A program made the position numbers and the translations under genes. A DNA stretch of 64,000 bases from JAWKZG01 sp041396125 (GTDB taxonomy: Bacteria; Pseudomonadota; Gammaproteobacteria; Competibacterales; Competibacteraceae): the NCBI GenBank assembly GCA_041396125.1, contig JAWKZG010000002.1, forward strand, positions 186,001 to 250,000, given 5' to 3'. The notes under the pieces were generated by a model. That model worked only from the letters and a program-made list of their open reading frames with translations, was not told the DNA's origin and made no database searches. Positions within the stretch are counted from its first letter, which is position 1. The number at the start of each line of letters is the position of its first letter. Of the stretch, positions 1-9,819 are shown one piece after another.

Positions 1-2368
1 GCTGAACCGGGTGGTCATATCGCCAGTTTTCAGTCTTCGGCAACGATGTATGAAGTTGGTTTCAATCACTTCTGGCATGCACCCAGCGAAAGCAATGGTG
101 GTGATCTGATTTATTTCCAGGGGCACGTGGCACCTGGCATGTACTCGCGCGCATTTCTGGAAGAGCGGTTAACGGAAGAACAGCTGGAGCACTTCCGGCG
201 CGAAGTCGATGGTAAAGGTGTGTCTTCCTATCCGCACCCGTGGCTGATGCCGGATTTCTGGCAGTTTCCAACAGTCTCGATGGGCCTGGGGCCGCTGATG
301 GCAATCTATCAGGCCCGCTTCATGAAATACCTGCATAACCGCGGTCTGATTGATGCGACAGGGCGCAACGTATGGGCTTTCCTGGGTGACGGCGAGATGG
401 ATGAACCCGAATCACAGGGTGCGATTGCGCTGGCGGCCCGCGAAGAGCTGGGTAATCTGGTGTTCGTGGTCAACTGCAACCTGCAGCGCCTGGATGGCCC
501 GGTGCGCGGTAACAGCAAAATCATTCAGGAATTGGAAGGCAACTTCCGCGGCGCGGGCTGGAATGTCGTCAAGGTTATCTGGGGGTCGGGTTGGGATAAA
601 TTGCTGGCCCAGGATCATAACGGGCTGCTGAAAAAACGCATGGAAGAGTGCGTAGATGGCGAGTACCAGGTTTTCAAGGCGCGCGGCGGTGCCTATGTGC
701 GTGAGCACTTTTTCGGTAAATACCCGGAACTGAAAAAAATGGTCGAGCACATGTCCGACGACGAGATCTACTACGATCTGGTGCGTGGCGGTCATGATCC
801 GGTCAAGATCTACAATGCCTATCTCAACGCGGTGCAGGAAACCGAGCGCCCCACCGTCATTCTGGCCAAGACAAGTTTCAAAGGTTATGGTATGGGTGAA
901 GCCGGTGAGGGCATGAATATCACCCACCAGCAGAAAAAGATGGGTGCCGAACAACTGAAAAAATTCCGCGACCGGTTTGGACTGAAAATTTCTGACGATG
1001 TTGTCGCTGATGCTGCATTCGTCAAACCCGAGCCGGATTCGGAGGAATTAAAATACCTGCGCGAGCGGCGCCAGGCACTGGGCGGTCATTTGCCAGCCCG
1101 CCGTCGTAATGCTGACAAACTCACTATCCCCCCGCTGGAGAAAATTTTCAGCCAGCTGCTGGGGGCTACCGGCGAGCGTACGATGTCCACCACTATGGCG
1201 CTGGTACGGATTATGGTCGCTATCGCCCGCGATAAAAATATCAGTCCGCGACTGGTGCCGATTGTGCCGGATGAGTCGCGCCTTCGGCATGGAAGGCATG
1301 TTCCGTCAGATCGGTATTTATTCGCCCAAAGGGCAGCTTTATACCCCGCAGGATGCCGATCAGATCATGCCCTACCGCGAGGATAAAAAAGGCCAGCTGC
1401 TGCAGGAAGGCATTAACGAACCGGGGGCCATGTCGTCCTGGATCGCTGCCTCGACCGCCTACAGCAATCATGGCGTAACCATGATCCCGGTGTACATTTT
1501 TTATTCCATGTTCGGTTTCCAGCGCATTGGCGATCTGGCCTGGGCGGCAGGGGATTCACGGGCGCGCGGCTTTCTGGTGGGCGGCACCGCCGGTCGTACC
1601 ACGCTGAACGGCGAAGGCTTGCAGCATCAGGATGGCCATAGCCAGGTGTTCGCACACTTTGTCCCCAATTGTCGCTCGTATGATCCGACCTTTCACTTCG
1701 AAGTTGCGGTGATCTTTCATTATGGTTTGAAGCGGATGTACGAAGAGCAGATTGACGAGTACTACTACCTCACCACGATGAATGAAAACTACAGCCATCC
1801 GGCCATGCCGGAAGGTGCTGAGGAAGGCATCATCAAAGGAATGTATAAATTGCGTGAAGGCAGCGGCAAGGGCCATCGAGTCAATTTATTGGGCTCCGGC
1901 ACGATTCTGCGCGAAGCGCTGGCTGCCGCTGAGTTGCTGGAAGAAAGCTATGACCTTAATGTGAATGTCTGGAGTGTCACCAGCTTCAATGAGCTCTGTC
2001 GCGACGGCCAGGATGTGGCCCGCTGGAATCGCCTGCATCCCGAAGACGAGCCACGGCGCAGTTGGGTCGAGCAGTGCCTGGGTGAGCAGGCGGATCCGAC
2101 CGTTGCTTCAACCGATTACATCAAGCTGTTTGCCGAGCAAATTCGCCCCTTTGTGAAAGGTACATATTACACGCTGGGCACCGACGGCTTCGGCCGCTCA
2201 GACAGTCGGGCGGCACTGCGCAATCACTTTGAGGTGGATCGCCATCACATTGCTGTCACCGTACTCAATGCCTTGCACGATGAGCAGAAAATAGCCGCTA
2301 CCCAGGTTAGTGCTGCGATCAAGCAATTCGGTATCGATCCTGACAGCCCCAACCCGCGCCTGGCATAA
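1..2368 (+). CDS. aceE: Pyruvate dehydrogenase E1 component (5' partial, frameshifted)
   Basis: Thiamine-diphosphate E1 of the pyruvate dehydrogenase complex, which decarboxylates pyruvate and acetylates the lipoyl groups of E2. The reading frame is open from base 1 (GGH, FQSSAT, FNHFW), so the true start lies before the window. The ThDP motif GDGEMDEPES...NCNLQRLDGP is intact, as are FPTVSMGLGP and SSYPHP, which are typical of the homodimeric AceE of gamma- and betaproteobacteria. The frame breaks at about 1277-1282: DESR continues in another frame as FGMEGMFRQIGIYSP. The E. coli protein has one residue between R and F, so two bases are probably missing from a CG repeat. After the break the protein runs undisturbed to TAA at 2366-2368. 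aceF follows after 26 bp, behind a strong Shine-Dalgarno, so the genes form an operon. Confidence 0.96.
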
Positions 2369-2394
2369 CGGCTAAAAAGAAGGAGGTATAAAAA

Positions 2395-3698
2395 ATGGCC
2401 CTGCAACAAATCAATGTACCGGATATCGGCGATTTTAAAGAAGTCGATGTCATCGAAGTCTTGGTGCAGCCTGGGGATACACTTCAGGTCGATGATCCGA
2501 TGGCCACGCTGGAATCGGACAAAGCCTCGATGGAAATACCCGCGCCGAAAGCGGGTACCGTCAAAGAGGTTATGATCAAGGTGGGCGATAAAGTGTCCAA
2601 GGGTTCGGCAGTTCTCATGCTGGACAGCGAAGATGCTGCTGCTGATACCGCCGCGACAGAGACGAAAGCTGCCGCAACCCCAGAACAGACCCAGGTCTCA
2701 ACGCAAGCTCCGGAACAAGCGCCCGCACAAGCTGACAATGCGCCGACTGCGCCTGCCGCCGGTACCGGCTCAAGTGGCAGCGGTCGGGTTTACGCCAGTC
2801 CCTCGGTGCGACGTCTGGCCCGTGAGCTGGGCGTGGATCTGACTCAAGTACCGGCCAGTGGTCCGAAGGGACGTGTCACGAAAGTGATGTGCAAAACGCG
2901 GTCAAGGGTAGTGTAAGCAAAGCTGCAGCGCCGGGTGCTCAGGCTCCTGCCGGCGGCATGACTGCAATTCCGCCGATTCCGGCTGTGGATTTCTCGCAAT
3001 TTGGCGAGATCGAAGAAAAACCGCTGACTCGGATCCAGAAGATTTCCGGACCGCATTTACATCGGGTCTGGCTCAATGTGCCGATGGTGACCCATCATGA
3101 CGAAGCCGATGTCACTGAGCTGGAGGATTTTCGCAAATCCCTCAAGGCCGAAGCCGAGAAAAAGGGTCTGCGGGTAACCGGTCTGGTGTTCATCATGAAA
3201 GCCTTGTCCAATGCGCTGCAGGCTTTCCCCAAGTTCAACAGTTCGCTCAGTCCGGATGGCCAAAGCCTGATCTACAAGAAGTACATCCATATCGGTATTG
3301 CGGTGGATACGCCAAATGGCCTGGTGGTCCCGGTCTTTCGCGATGTAGACAAGAAATCCATTTATGAGCTGTCGGCAGATCTTGCCGAGATGAGCAAAAA
3401 AGCACGTGATGGCAAGCTCTCGCCCAAGGACCTGTCCGGAGGCTGCATGAGTATCTCCAGTCTGGGTGGTATCGGCGGGACGGCGTTCACGCCTATCGTC
3501 AATGCCCCTGATGTCGCGATCCTCGGTGTCACCCGTTCCCAGATGAAGCCCGTCTGGAATGGCAAGGAGTTTATCCCCCGCCTGATGATGCCGCTGGATC
3601 TGACCTACGATCACCGGGTGATTGACGGCGCAGAAGCCGCCCGTTTCATGGTACACCTGTGTCAGACGCTGACTGATATTCGCCGAATTTTGCTGTAA
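2395..3698 (+). CDS. aceF: Pyruvate dehydrogenase E2, dihydrolipoamide acetyltransferase (frameshifted)
   Basis: Core acetyltransferase of the pyruvate dehydrogenase complex, moving the acetyl group from its lipoyl arm to CoA. Domains in order: one lipoyl domain (about residues 2-75, lipoylated Lys in ESDKASM), an Ala/Pro/Thr/Gln-rich linker, the E3/E1-binding domain (YASPSVRRLARELG, ending GPKGRVTK), a second linker, and the catalytic domain ending in the DHRVIDGA active-site motif. The ATG follows AAGGAGG. The frame breaks near 2889-2892: GRVTK should continue DVQNAVKGSV, and one base is missing. Repaired, the protein is about 434 residues. It has a single lipoyl domain, whereas E. coli has three; here the lpd product carries two extra ones. 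Confidence 0.95.
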
Positions 3699-3710
3699 GG
3701 AGGATTGCTC

Positions 3711-5792
3711 ATGAGTCAAATACAAGAAATCAAAGTACCGGATATTGGCGATTTCAAGGAAGTCGATGTCATCGAGATTCTGGTAGCGCCAGGTGATGCG
3801 GTCAATATTGAGCAATCGCTGATTACCCTGGAATCCGATAAAGCGTCGATGGATATTCCGGCACCGATGTCCGGCACCGTTAAAGAGGTGTTGATCAACG
3901 TGGGGGATAAAGTTTCCGAGGGCAGCACAATTCTGCTGTTGGAACTGGCCGATCAGCCACAAGTCGCCGATCATGATCCGCAACCCGGCGTCCGTAGTGC
4001 GGGCGCTGCCAGTGACGCACCAGGCGATGCTGGCAGTGTCGGTTTGCAGGATATTGTGGTGCCGGATATTGGTGATTTCAAGGATGTCGATGTCATCGAG
4101 GTGCTGGTAGCGCCCGGCGACAGCGTTAACAAAGACGATTCGCTGATTACCCTGGAATCCGATAAAGCGTCGATGGATATTCCTTCACCGGTCGCAGGTA
4201 CAATCAAAGAACTCAAGGTCAGCGTTGGTGACAAAGTTGCGCAAGGCGCGCTGATTCTGGTGATGGAAGTCGCCGGTGCAGCGCCCAAGTCGGCTTCTGC
4301 CGCGCCTGCGGGCCAGGCGTCATCCAGGGCCGGCAGTGCGGCGTCTGCCCCGACAGCGGACAGCTTTGGCGGCAATGCTGATATCCAGACCGAAGTGGTG
4401 GTACTGGGTTCTGGTCCTGGCGGTTATACCGCAGCCTTTCGGGCGGCTGATCTGGGCAAGAAAACTGTGCTGATCGAGCGCTATCCCACCCTCGGTGGGG
4501 TCTGCTTGAATGTTGGCTGTATCCCCTCCAAAGCCTTATTGCATGCGGCTAAAGTGATCGACGAAGCGGCCTCGTTCAAAAGCCACGGCATCAGCTTCGA
4601 GGCGCCGAAAATTGATATCGATGGTTTGCGGTCCTGGAAAGACAGCGTGGTTAAAAAACTGACCGGTGGCTTGGCCGGGCTGGCCAAACAGCGTAAGGTC
4701 CAGACCGTGCAGGGTTATGGGAAATTCCTCGATCCGCACCATATCGAAGTGGATAATAATGGTGAAAAAACCGTTATCGGCTTTGAGCAATGCATCATCG
4801 CAGCGGGTTCGCTGCCGGTACAACTGCCATTCATACCGGACGATCCGCGCATTATCGACTCTACCGGTGCGCTTGAACTGGACGGTATACCCGAGCATAT
4901 GCTGGTGATCGGCGGGGGTATTATCGGCCTGGAAATGGCGACGGTTTATCATGCGCTGGGCAGCAAGATTACCGTGGTCGAGATGCTGGACGGGCTGATG
5001 GCCGGGGCGGATAAAGACATCGTCAAGCCCTACCATAACCGGATCAAAAAGCGCTATGACAATATCTGGCTGGAAACCCGGGTGACGGCGGTTGAAGCCA
5101 GCGAAGAAGGTCTGAAAGTCAGCTTTGAAGGCAAGAACGCACCACCGGAAGCCTGTGTTTACGACCGCATTCTGCTGTCAGTCGGACGTACCCCGAACGG
5201 TAAAAAAATCGATGCTGATAAAGCAGGTGTAGTGGTTGATGAACGTGGTTTTATCCCGGTTGACAGCCAGCAGCGGACCAATGTCGAGCATATTTTTGCG
5301 ATTGGTGACATCGTCGGTCAGCCTATGCTGGCGCATAAAGCGGTGCACGAAGGCAAAACCGCTGCCGAAGTCTGTGCCGGACATAACAGCCATTTTGACG
5401 CCAAGGTTATTCCTTCAGTGGCCTATACGGATCCGGAAGTAGCCTGGGTGGGTGTTACCGAAACCGAGGCTAAAGCTCAGGGCCTGAAAATTGGTAAAGG
5501 TGTGTTCCCGTGGGCTGCGAGCGGGCGTTCGCTCAGTCTGGGTCGGGATGAGGGTATAACCAAGCTGATTTTTGACGAGGACTCCGGCCGGGTTATCGGT
5601 GCGGGGATTGTCGGGCCAAACGCGGGTGATCTGATCGCTGAAGTCGCTTTAGCCATCGAAACCCATTGCGACGCGGCGGATATCGGCCTGACTGTGCATC
5701 CGCATCCGACTCTGTCTGAAACCGTTGCAATGGCGGCTGAGGCTTTTGAAGGGACGATTACCGACCTCTATATGCCGAAAAAGAAAAAGTAA
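3711..5792 (+). CDS. lpdA: Dihydrolipoamide dehydrogenase (E3) with two N-terminal lipoyl domains
   Basis: E3 flavoprotein that reoxidises dihydrolipoyl groups with NAD+. The ATG at 3711 follows TAAGGAGG; an in-frame TTG at 3705 is not needed. The protein is 693 residues against about 475 for a plain E3. The excess is two lipoyl domains (about 5-80 and 113-190; lipoyl Lys 44 and Lys 152, both in ESDKASMDIP) joined by Ala/Ser/Gly-rich linkers. The E3 part starts near residue 223: FAD motif GSGPGGYTAAF, redox cysteines C265 and C270 (GGVCLNVGCIPS), NAD motif GGGIIGLEMA, and the C-terminal catalytic HPHPTLSE. It lies 12 bp after aceF and belongs to the same operon. E3 enzymes with one lipoyl domain are known in Neisseria and Ralstonia; two is less usual. 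Confidence 0.96.
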   Translation: MSQIQEIKVPDIGDFKEVDVIEILVAPGDAVNIEQSLITLESDKASMDIPAPMSGTVKEVLINVGDKVSEGSTILLLELADQPQVADHDPQPGVRSAGAASDAPGDAGSVGLQDIVVPDIGDFKDVDVIEVLVAPGDSVNKDDSLITLESDKASMDIPSPVAGTIKELKVSVGDKVAQGALILVMEVAGAAPKSASAAPAGQASSRAGSAASAPTADSFGGNADIQTEVVVLGSGPGGYTAAFRAADLGKKTVLIERYPTLGGVCLNVGCIPSKALLHAAKVIDEAASFKSHGISFEAPKIDIDGLRSWKDSVVKKLTGGLAGLAKQRKVQTVQGYGKFLDPHHIEVDNNGEKTVIGFEQCIIAAGSLPVQLPFIPDDPRIIDSTGALELDGIPEHMLVIGGGIIGLEMATVYHALGSKITVVEMLDGLMAGADKDIVKPYHNRIKKRYDNIWLETRVTAVEASEEGLKVSFEGKNAPPEACVYDRILLSVGRTPNGKKIDADKAGVVVDERGFIPVDSQQRTNVEHIFAIGDIVGQPMLAHKAVHEGKTAAEVCAGHNSHFDAKVIPSVAYTDPEVAWVGVTETEAKAQGLKIGKGVFPWAASGRSLSLGRDEGITKLIFDEDSGRVIGAGIVGPNAGDLIAEVALAIETHCDAADIGLTVHPHPTLSETVAMAAEAFEGTITDLYMPKKKK
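3816..3859 (+). repeat. 44-bp exact direct repeat inside lpdA, copy 1
   Basis: These 44 bases encode the lipoylation-site region of the first lipoyl domain. They recur without mismatch at 4140-4183 in the second domain, 324 bp downstream, while the flanking codons have diverged. This points to an internal domain duplication kept homogeneous by gene conversion, or a fairly recent duplication. Confidence 0.9.
4140..4183 (+). repeat. 44-bp exact direct repeat inside lpdA, copy 2
   Basis: Second copy of the exact repeat at 3816-3859, encoding the lipoylation-site region of the second lipoyl domain. Recombination between the copies would remove exactly one lipoyl domain in frame (324 bp is 108 codons). 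Confidence 0.9.
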
Positions 5793-5817
5793 ACGATTTG
5801 CCCCGATAAATTGAAAA

Positions 5818-5865
5818 TTGTGCGCTGCACAAGCTATATTTGCTGCACAAGCATTGTGATTGTGC
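5818..5865. promoter_or_regulatory. Cluster of four TTGTGC/GCACAA half-sites upstream of pntA
   Basis: The 108-bp gap between lpdA and pntA contains TTGTGC at 5818-5823, its complement GCACAA at 5827-5832 and 5845-5850, and TTGTGC again at 5860-5865. The first two form an inverted pair with a 3-bp spacer, and the last two an inverted pair with a 9-bp spacer. In addition GCTGCACAAGC is directly repeated at 5824-5834 and 5842-5852. Such density in one short gap looks like an operator array for pntAB. The regulator is not identifiable from sequence. Confidence 0.45.
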
Positions 5866-5900
5866 AGTGCATTCAACAACATTTTCGATAAGCGAGCACC

Positions 5901-7466
5901 ATGACAAGTATTGGAATACCACGAGAAGTTCACGCGGGGGAGCGCCGGGTCGCGGCGACGCCCGAGACTGCAGCGCGCTTGCAGAAACTTGGCTATACCG
6001 TGCTGTTGGAAACGGGCGCGGGCGCAGCGGCGCAATTTAGCGACGAAGCCTATGCAGCAGCGGGCGTCAAGATCATTCCGGATACCCGTGCACTGTATGA
6101 GCAGGCCGATATCATCCTCAAGGTACGTGCCCCGGAATTACACCCTGAGCTCGAACTGCATGAGTCTGAACTGCTGCGGCCAGGAACGATTCTGGCCAGT
6201 TTTATCTGGCCGGCACAGAATCCGGAACTGCTGGAAAAGCTCAAGGCACGCAAGGTGACTGCGCTGGCTATGGACGCGGTGCCGCGCATATCCCGCGCGC
6301 AGAAGCTTGATGCCTTGTCCTCTATGGCGAATATTGCTGGTTACCGGGCGATTATCGAGGCGGCGCAGCATTTCGGGCGTTTTTTCACCGGCCAGATCAC
6401 GGCCGCCGGTAAAGTACCACCGGCCAAGGTTATGGTCATCGGTGCCGGCGTAGCCGGGCTGGCGGCCATTGGCACCGCCCGCGGTCTGGGGGCTATCGTG
6501 CGTGCTTTCGATACCCGCCCGGAGGTCAAGCAGCAGGTCGAGAGCATGGGGGCGGAGTTTCTCGAACTCGATTACGAGGAAGAGGAAAGCGGCTCCACGG
6601 CAGGCGGTTATGCCAAGGAAATGAGCAAAGCGTTTATCGACGCTGAAATGGCCTTGTTTCGGGAACAGGCACAGGATGTCGATATTATCGTCACCACGGC
6701 GCTGATTCCTGGCAAACCCGCGCCGAAACTGATTCTGGCCGACATGGTCGAGTTGATGAAACCTGGCAGTGTGATCGTCGATATGGCAGCCGAGCAGGGC
6801 GGTAACTGCGAACTGACCGAGCCGGGCGAGGTGGCCGTCAAGCACGGCGTGACCCTGATTGGTTATACGGATCTGCCCAGCCGGCTGGCAGCACAATCGA
6901 GTCAGTTGTACGGTACCAATCTGTGGCATTTGCTGGGCGAATTGACGCCGGACAAAAACGGCCAGCCCAATGTCAATATGGACGATGTTGTCATCCGTGG
7001 CGCAACGGTGGTCAAAGAGGGTGAAATCACCTGGCCACCGCCGCCCGTGTCGGTCTCTGCGCAACCGGCCAAGCCCAAAGCGGCACCACCGCCAGCACCG
7101 GTTGAAGCCAGTCCGCGCCAGCAAGGCATCAAACAATTACTGGCCGTTGCCGTAGCGGCGCTGGCCCTGCTGGGTCTGGGCAGTGTTGCTCCGCCGGCCT
7201 TCATGGCGCACTTTACGGTCTTTGTATTGGCCTGTTTTGTTGGTTATCAGGTCATCTGGAACGTAACACCGGCCCTGCATACACCTTTGATGAGTGTCAC
7301 CAATGCTATCAGCGGTATTATCGTTATTGGCGCGTTGTTGCAAATCGGTAATTCATCCTGGCTGGTGGTGGCGCTGGCAACGTTTTCAGTGTTGATTGCC
7401 ACGATCAATATTGTGGGTGGCTTTCTGGTTACCCAGCGTATGCTGAATATGTTCCGTAAAGACTAA
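5901..7466 (+). CDS. pntA: NAD(P) transhydrogenase subunit alpha
   Basis: Alpha subunit of the proton-translocating transhydrogenase, which uses the proton gradient to reduce NADP+ with NADH. It has 521 residues, similar to E. coli PntA (about 510). The N-terminal NAD-binding domain I starts IGIPREV and contains GAGVAGLAAIGTARGLGA, followed by FDTRPEVKQQVESMGAEF. A Pro/Ala-rich linker leads to about four C-terminal membrane helices from roughly residue 415. The start ATG has only a weak Shine-Dalgarno. pntB begins 12 bp downstream, so the two are one operon. Confidence 0.96.
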   Translation: MTSIGIPREVHAGERRVAATPETAARLQKLGYTVLLETGAGAAAQFSDEAYAAAGVKIIPDTRALYEQADIILKVRAPELHPELELHESELLRPGTILASFIWPAQNPELLEKLKARKVTALAMDAVPRISRAQKLDALSSMANIAGYRAIIEAAQHFGRFFTGQITAAGKVPPAKVMVIGAGVAGLAAIGTARGLGAIVRAFDTRPEVKQQVESMGAEFLELDYEEEESGSTAGGYAKEMSKAFIDAEMALFREQAQDVDIIVTTALIPGKPAPKLILADMVELMKPGSVIVDMAAEQGGNCELTEPGEVAVKHGVTLIGYTDLPSRLAAQSSQLYGTNLWHLLGELTPDKNGQPNVNMDDVVIRGATVVKEGEITWPPPPVSVSAQPAKPKAAPPPAPVEASPRQQGIKQLLAVAVAALALLGLGSVAPPAFMAHFTVFVLACFVGYQVIWNVTPALHTPLMSVTNAISGIIVIGALLQIGNSSWLVVALATFSVLIATINIVGGFLVTQRMLNMFRKD

Positions 7467-7478
7467 GAGGGCGACGTC

Positions 7479-8870
7479 ATGAATCCAGGTATAGTCACCG
7501 TCGCCTACATCGGCGCGAGTATTTTATTTATCCTCAGTCTGGGCGGACTGAGTAATCAGGAACGCGCCCGCCGCGGCAACTGGTACGGCATTGTCGGCAT
7601 GGCTATCGCCATTGTCGCTACCATTCTGGCACCCCAGGTGGGCGGCTACGCGCTGCTGGTGCCGGCTATGATTATCGGTGCATTGATTGGTGCGACAGTC
7701 GCCAAGCGCGTCGAGATGACCCAGATGCCGCAGCTGGTTGCCATGTTGCACAGCTTTGTCGGTCTGGCTGCGGTTTTAATCGGTATTGCGGGTTATATTG
7801 ACCCGGGTGCACATCATGAAGGCGTGGAGAAAACCATCCACGAAGTGGAGATTTTTCTCGGTGTGTTTATCGGTGCAATCACCTTTACCGGTTCGATTAT
7901 TGCGTTTGGCAAGTTGCAGGGTTCTATCGGCGGTAAACCGCTGCTGCTGCCGGCCCGGCATGTACTGAATCTGATCGCGCTGATTGCGTGTATCGCACTG
8001 GGTTATCTGTTTCTTAATGCGACCAGTACCGCGGGCGGTGCCTGGCTGCTGCTGATTATGACCCTGATTGCTTGTGTGATCGGCATGCATCTGGTTATGG
8101 CTATCGGCGGCGCTGATATGCCGGTGGTGGTGTCGATGCTGAACAGCTATTCCGGCTGGGCTGCAGCAGCTACCGGTTTCATGCTGAGCAATGACCTGCT
8201 GATCGTGACCGGCGCGCTGGTCGGTTCCAGTGGTGCAATCCTGAGTTACATCATGTGCCGTGCCATGAATCGCAAGTTTCTGGCGGTCATCCTGGGTGGC
8301 TTTGGCACCAGTGGCGGCAGTACGGCGGCGGCTGAAGAGGGCGAAATCATCGCCACCAGTGCGGAAGAGGTTGGCCAGCAATTGCTGGATGCCAGCGAAG
8401 TGATCATTGTGCCGGGTTACGGGATGGCAGTGGCGCAGGCACAGAGTGCAGTGAGCGAGATTACCAAAAGACTGCGCGCCAAGAAGATCAATGTGCGCTT
8501 TGGTATTCATCCGGTCGCCGGGCGTCTGCCAGGGCATATGAATGTGCTGCTGGCCGAGGCTAAAGTGCCGTATGACATTGTGTTGGAAATGGAAGAAATC
8601 AATGACGATTTTGCCCATACCGATGTCGTGCTTGTTATCGGCGCCAACGACATTGTCAATCCGGCTGCGCAGGAAGATCCGGGCAGTCCTATTGCCGGGA
8701 TGCCAGTGCTGGAAGTGTGGAAAGCGCGAACAGTCGTGGTGCTCAAACGCTCCATGGCAACCGGCTATGCGGGGGTGGATAATCCATTGTTCTACAAAGA
8801 GAACACTCGTATGTTATTTGGTGATGCGAAGGACAGCGTGGATAATCTGCTGAAATCGGTCAGCGCGTAA
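7479..8870 (+). CDS. pntB: NAD(P) transhydrogenase subunit beta
   Basis: Beta subunit of the proton-translocating transhydrogenase. It has 463 residues, the usual length. About eight or nine membrane helices (residues 5-265) carry the proton path, followed by the cytosolic NADP(H)-binding domain III with GYGMAVAQAQ, HPVAGRLPGHMNVLLAEA, GANDIVNPAAQ and the terminal FYKENTRMLFGDAK. It is co-transcribed with pntA and followed by a clear terminator hairpin at 8919-8954. Confidence 0.96.
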   Translation: MNPGIVTVAYIGASILFILSLGGLSNQERARRGNWYGIVGMAIAIVATILAPQVGGYALLVPAMIIGALIGATVAKRVEMTQMPQLVAMLHSFVGLAAVLIGIAGYIDPGAHHEGVEKTIHEVEIFLGVFIGAITFTGSIIAFGKLQGSIGGKPLLLPARHVLNLIALIACIALGYLFLNATSTAGGAWLLLIMTLIACVIGMHLVMAIGGADMPVVVSMLNSYSGWAAAATGFMLSNDLLIVTGALVGSSGAILSYIMCRAMNRKFLAVILGGFGTSGGSTAAAEEGEIIATSAEEVGQQLLDASEVIIVPGYGMAVAQAQSAVSEITKRLRAKKINVRFGIHPVAGRLPGHMNVLLAEAKVPYDIVLEMEEINDDFAHTDVVLVIGANDIVNPAAQEDPGSPIAGMPVLEVWKARTVVVLKRSMATGYAGVDNPLFYKENTRMLFGDAKDSVDNLLKSVSA

Positions 8871-8918
8871 AAAGCGGTCATCCGGGTTGCCACCCAGCTT
8901 ACCCGTGTTTTAAATCTG

Positions 8919-8954
8919 AAACGGCTCCCGATGTTCACCGTCGGGAGCCGTTTT
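8919..8954. terminator. Terminator hairpin between pntB and iolB
   Basis: A perfect 13-bp stem (8919-8931 with 8941-8953) and a 9-base loop (8932-8940) ends in four T on the plus strand and is preceded by A-rich sequence. It sits in the gap between convergent pntB (plus) and iolB (minus) and could serve both. Confidence 0.85.
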
Positions 8955-8997
8955 CAGCAGACTATGGGCCTGTGCTGATGCCCTGAATCAGATAGCC

Positions 8998-9792
8998 CTA
9001 CTGCTCAATGATCCAGGCATGGGCCGGATCGTTTTTGAAATGCCATTCGCGTTTGGGACCAGCCATCACATTCAGGTAATACGCATCATAGCCATACGGC
9101 GCTACGACGGGGTGGTAGCCACGCGGCACCATCACCACATCATGATCCTCCACTGCCATTGCTTCATCAATGCTACGGTCGTCGGTATATACCCGCTGAA
9201 AGGCAAAGCCCTGTGACGGCTTCAGACGATGGTAGTAGGTTTCTTCCAGTACACTTTCCTGCGGAATATTATCGGTGTCGTGTTTATGCGGCGGATAACT
9301 GGACGCATGGCCACTGGGGGTGATGACCTCGACCACCAGCAGGGCGTCAGCCGGTTCGCTTTCAGGCAGAATATCGCACACATAGCGAGTGTTCAGCGCC
9401 TTGCCACGCACAGAGCGTTGCATGCTGTGCGGTTCGATCAGGCGGGGTGAATGCCGGCCTTGCCCTGGCGCGCTGGCCAGACCGATTTCCGCCGCGCTGT
9501 GCGCGGTAATATGCAGCGGTCGGCCATTCGGCAGATACACAGCATACGGCGAGCGCTCTTCAAAGACACTCTGGCGCTCGCCGATCTCGCGATAATACAA
9601 GCTATCGCTGCTAACAGTGACCACGCCGCTCAGCACCACCACACAGTGTTCGCGATCATTGGCCGCAAACTCCAGGTTCTCTCCCGGCGCGAGTCTGAAG
9701 GCACTGAAACCCACGTAGCGCCAGCCAGCCGATGCCGGTGTTACCTGCACGATCTCCCGGCCTGACGGATTGGCTTTGACTAATAAGCTCAT
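8998..9792 (-). CDS. iolB: 5-deoxy-glucuronate isomerase
   Basis: Isomerises 5-deoxy-D-glucuronate to 2-deoxy-5-keto-D-gluconate in myo-inositol catabolism. It has 264 residues, close to the family length. The bicupin fold carries the metal-binding PPHKHD motif, followed by EETYYHRL, VMVPRGYHPV and the C-terminal YYLNVMAGPKREW, all characteristic of IolB. The ATG is preceded by GAGGAG. It is the last gene of a minus-strand run starting at 14913 and lies 27 bp after iolC, whose product takes the next step. iolD, iolE and iolG are not in this cluster. Confidence 0.94.
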   Translation of the reverse strand: MSLLVKANPSGREIVQVTPASAGWRYVGFSAFRLAPGENLEFAANDREHCVVVLSGVVTVSSDSLYYREIGERQSVFEERSPYAVYLPNGRPLHITAHSAAEIGLASAPGQGRHSPRLIEPHSMQRSVRGKALNTRYVCDILPESEPADALLVVEVITPSGHASSYPPHKHDTDNIPQESVLEETYYHRLKPSQGFAFQRVYTDDRSIDEAMAVEDHDVVMVPRGYHPVVAPYGYDAYYLNVMAGPKREWHFKNDPAHAWIIEQ

Positions 9793-9819
9793 GGTTAACT
9801 CCTCTGGAATTTATGGGGA

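Noticed and set aside
1..2368. aceE as two separate genes
   Set aside because: Both halves together make one continuous AceE with no overlap of conserved segments; a 2-base loss at a CG repeat explains the break.
3057..3983. 308-codon minus-strand open frame opposite aceF/lpdA
   Set aside because: It lies antisense to strongly conserved coding sequence, has His/Gln/Asn-rich composition typical of reverse-frame reading, and shows no domain.
6138..7136. 332-codon minus-strand open frame opposite pntA
   Set aside because: Antisense shadow of a gene with intact family motifs; no ribosome site or recognisable protein.
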